This document shows, piece after piece, positions 38,688-41,382 of a DNA stretch of 41,382 bases. Under the pieces are notes generated by a model. That model saw nothing but the letters and a program-made list of their open reading frames with translations. It was not told the DNA's origin and did not search any database. Positions within the stretch are counted from its first letter, which is position 1; the number at the start of each line of letters is the position of its first letter. This DNA comes from Asparagopsis taxiformis (Eukaryota; Rhodophyta; Florideophyceae; Bonnemaisoniales; Bonnemaisoniaceae). The translations under genes and the position numbers were made by a program. Location: contig JALQPE010002936.1 in assembly GCA_030407315.1 (NCBI GenBank), positions 1 to 41,382 of the forward strand, read 5' to 3'.

Positions 38688-41382
38688 CTACGATCTTTCT
38701 TGACCGGGATGGAACAACTGTCTTGTGGCGAACATTGACAGGTGCCGGTTGACTTTGCTGGCAGACCGGCGCGGAGCATTGGGGATTACTTCTTCTTCGA
38801 ATCCCAACCGCCTGATGAAACCAAAAGAAACATTGTCGGGAATCGGATACGACGCATTCCTGAAATACGTGTGATACCTCGTTGTCGTGTGTGACACAAC
38901 TCTGTCGACATGCCCTGCCCCGGCATGTTGTACATAGCCGTGACCGATGAAGACTGAACGTGGCGGAACGATACCTTGTTCAGCTTCATCGTCTTGGCGT
39001 ACATATCTAATTCCAGCGCTTTGGAAAAGGTACTTGTGGGACCCTGGACACACCCAGATAGGGAATGGGTCATCTCCGTTGGCAATAACAAAGTAACCCG
39101 GAAGTTGATCTTTGCGGTCGCGAGGAGGAACAGGAAACATTGTGTGGGACCTGCCGAGGACCCCCTTTCCCGTTATCAAAAAACCGTCCCCCAGATGCGC
39201 GGCATGACAAGTTTTTCTCCCGGTAAACCGCACTCCTCCATCCCTATCAGCCGGACAAGGATTCCCAACCACACATCCAGCAGGGCTCGCCGCGTCACAA
39301 ACTTGAACCGGTCGATATGCGTCTCATCGTTCTCGGCATAGTCAACCAGGCAGTGGCGCGTAGACGTAAAGCGAGCCCTCCCGTCATTCCGGTCTTCTCA
39401 TCTGTTTCATCGTCCCCGTATTGACAATGGGACTCCACAGCTGCCGGTTCCCAGGGTCCTTGTGCACCTCCTCCCCCTCCCACGTTCCCAAAAAGTACCG
39501 AAACAATTCTGGATAGGAATTTCTTCCATGAGACCAAGTCAAATGGGAACTTGTCCGACGCATCGAGGTAGCTTACATCCGCGAAAATTGTGCATCACCG
39601 TATACCCTCGCTCGTTGATTCCGTTCGGCAATTGTGGAAGTACGCCATACCAGTGCCGGCCTCATACGAATCCTTCCAGCTTGTAGACATTCGCGCAACC
39701 TGGGCGAAGTCCAGCCTCGAGGGTAGAAACGTCGATGTAGGCTCACACATCGCCTTGGCAGCCATCTTCCACGCTGCGAAAAACATCGGATAGATGGTGT
39801 CGATCTCGAAAACAAGATGACGAGCCCGATGTGTTCCGGAATATGCAGCCCCTCAAACACAGGGTCCATCGCCACTTGCTTCAAATACCTCACCTCTCTG
39901 CCCTCCTCATCGATTTCCACACTCTCCAATAACAACCTGAGCTCAATCGGGGGCAGACAACCAACCCTCACCGATGCGATGACGTCCGCGGGACGCTGCG
40001 CCAGATGATGCCCTTCAGCTCGGTCTTTGACTTCGAAATCGTCGGGAAGAGATGGCATCCGGTCGTCGAACAGGAGGTCGTGTTCAGAAGGAGAGTCACG
40101 AACGATGTAACCGTCTTCATCGACTTCGACTCCTCCGGAACAGTGAGTGTAATTGTCACTTCGCGGACCCCCTTGCTTTCGACTTGGCCCTCGTCTGCAC
40201 TGTTGTTTTCTTCCTCGTCCGAACGTTATGGGACAGATTCTTGGTTGGAGGGAGTCGCACCAGCACGTTGGTTATCTTGGGGGACAATCTCAACGGCAGA
40301 ATCGGGGGAACGGGCGGAGTCTTCGTCAACCTCATCACCGGAAGCAGTGCTTGTTGTTGATCGGTGGGTTTATCAACAACGGGCTGCTCTTCTCCCCGGC
40401 GGATTGTTGTACCACAACCGGCTCTTCTTCCTCGAGGCGTTGCTCCCCGTCGAGCGAAGTCGCTGTGAACGGCGGCGGATGCCATGCGAAGCAGGCTCAT
40501 GTTCGACATTCCGCTGCTCTTGTGAGTGAGTCTCACATTGGCAGCAGAAGGGCGGCGTTTGCGTCGAGCCTTAGTCTTCTTCTTCAATGTCGGATTGAAA
40601 AACTCTTCAAGTGGTTTCCAAATCCTGTAAACGCGTGGTTCTCCGTCGCATTCGAACCTCACTGCTCCGGTCGTCCCCTCTATACATTGCAATGGCATTG
40701 GTGAGATGCCATTGCAACTCCTTCGGCTGCTTAACCGACCCAATTGCCATCTCTGTGCTCAGAAATGACTTGCGCATAATACTTTTGGGCGCCCATACGC
40801 AGCGTACAGAGAATTTGCTATTGCAGTCACGCGACGGACGTATGTATAGAAGTCGTTCACGTCAAAGCGTCCATCCGGACGTCCACCATGAGCAGGTTCA
40901 AGTACTCCGAAAGACCACGCAAGACGAAGACAAGTTTCTTCCAGCAACTCGCGCACTATCTTGTGGTCCAGGTGCGTTATCCCAATCTCGTTGCGGCGCT
41001 CGGAATTGTTCAGCTCACGCAACACTTCGTCGAGAACAGGATGCTTCAGCGTTGCTATAGCCAAACGCGTCCACCGCCGGGCCGTGTTCGTTGAATTCAT
41101 CATCCCCATGAACTGCGCCTCGAACAATGTTCGGATGACATCAGACTCACGCAAGTCGCCAGCGTTTTCCACGTTATTTGCAACAGCAATCGTACGGATG
41201 AACTGCTGGATGGACGACAAGATTCGAACCAGGGAGCGCTCCGTCAGTTGCGTCCCAGTCGTATGGTTCGACTCTGCACTCTTGTGGATGATCTCATGAG
41301 GCTGAAGATCACTGTTGTCCTTGCGGCGAAGGTAGTACACATCCAGAGGCTGAGTAACCCAGCGCAAGCGGTTTGCGTCCTG
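38688..41382 (-). pseudogene. decayed minus-strand gene, unknown; C-terminal part dioxygenase-like
   Basis: Coherent protein-like sequence continues across several frames and off the right edge. The rightmost frame (41382-40759) reads WVTQPLDVYYLRRKDNSD ... IVRELLEETCLRLAWSFGVL without a start in the window and meets a TGA at 40759. Then come VRFECDGEPRVYRIWKPLEE and a basic stretch (KKKTKARRKRR) at 40700-40570, LPPIELRLLLESVEIDEEGR near 39950, and after further frame changes the last part (39272-38688) with DPFPIWVCPGSHKYLF and SVFIGHGYVQHAGAG. Gly-Ser-His, the later His and an Arg (TTTRYHTYF) faintly recall 2-oxoglutarate/Fe(II) oxygenases. It could be a host pseudogene or part of an unrecognised mobile element. 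Confidence 0.5.

Overview
The window looks like nuclear DNA of a eukaryote with a repeat-rich genome. There are no operons or bacterial signals. Genes are single, have TATA-like boxes 64-114 bp before their start codons and show no obvious introns, and LTR retrotransposons fill much of the space. Arg-rich, Cys-rich secreted proteins with Pro/Ala and Ser/Pro/Thr linkers, together with small copia elements and two chromodomain gypsy lineages, would suit a florideophyte red alga such as Chondrus. That assignment is an inference of modest confidence.

Host component. Five members of one family of secreted, modular, cysteine-rich proteins lie in the same (+) orientation: gene 1 (3173-4144, intact), gene 2 (5696-6705, one frameshift), gene 3 (8707-15674, split by a gypsy element), gene 4 (21929-22882, one open frame with an internal compensated frameshift) and gene 5 (24440-30174, a many-frameshift pseudogene split by a copia element). 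The layout is signal peptide, Arg-rich six/eight-Cys module, Pro/Ala linker, a second module with the same Cys spacing, Ser/Pro/Thr linker, and a ten-Cys C-terminal module. I do not recognise the family.

Mobile component. Copia A (minus, from the left edge to 2202), copia B (plus, 16074-20054, truncated) and copia C (plus, 24829-29595) share very short LTRs (112-132 bp) and a variant CHHC gag knuckle. A and C carry a clear primer-binding site that appears to pair with the anticodon region of initiator tRNA-Met, as in Drosophila copia; B has a decayed one. A complete 6.0-kb chromodomain gypsy element (minus, 9576-15578) has two LTRs that look identical, a 5-bp target duplication and a single break in pol; its leader holds five stem-loops with conserved 13-nt loops and covarying stems. 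A second gypsy lineage (minus, about 31005-34640) is a decayed relic.

Right part. From 34.6 to 38.25 kb there is little coding sequence: a cluster of GGACGTCC motifs, a C-rich tract, a 57-bp near-perfect hairpin (36253-36309) and a tandem array of about 386-bp units with embedded palindromes (36437-38230). From 38.69 kb to the right edge a decayed minus-strand gene is spread over several frames; its C-terminal part faintly resembles a 2-oxoglutarate/Fe(II) dioxygenase fold.

The parts connect in one way: the secreted-protein array grew by duplication, and retrotransposons have broken two of its five members, each leaving a recognisable 5-bp target duplication. Several single-base frame breaks sit in short homopolymers, so some could be assembly errors.
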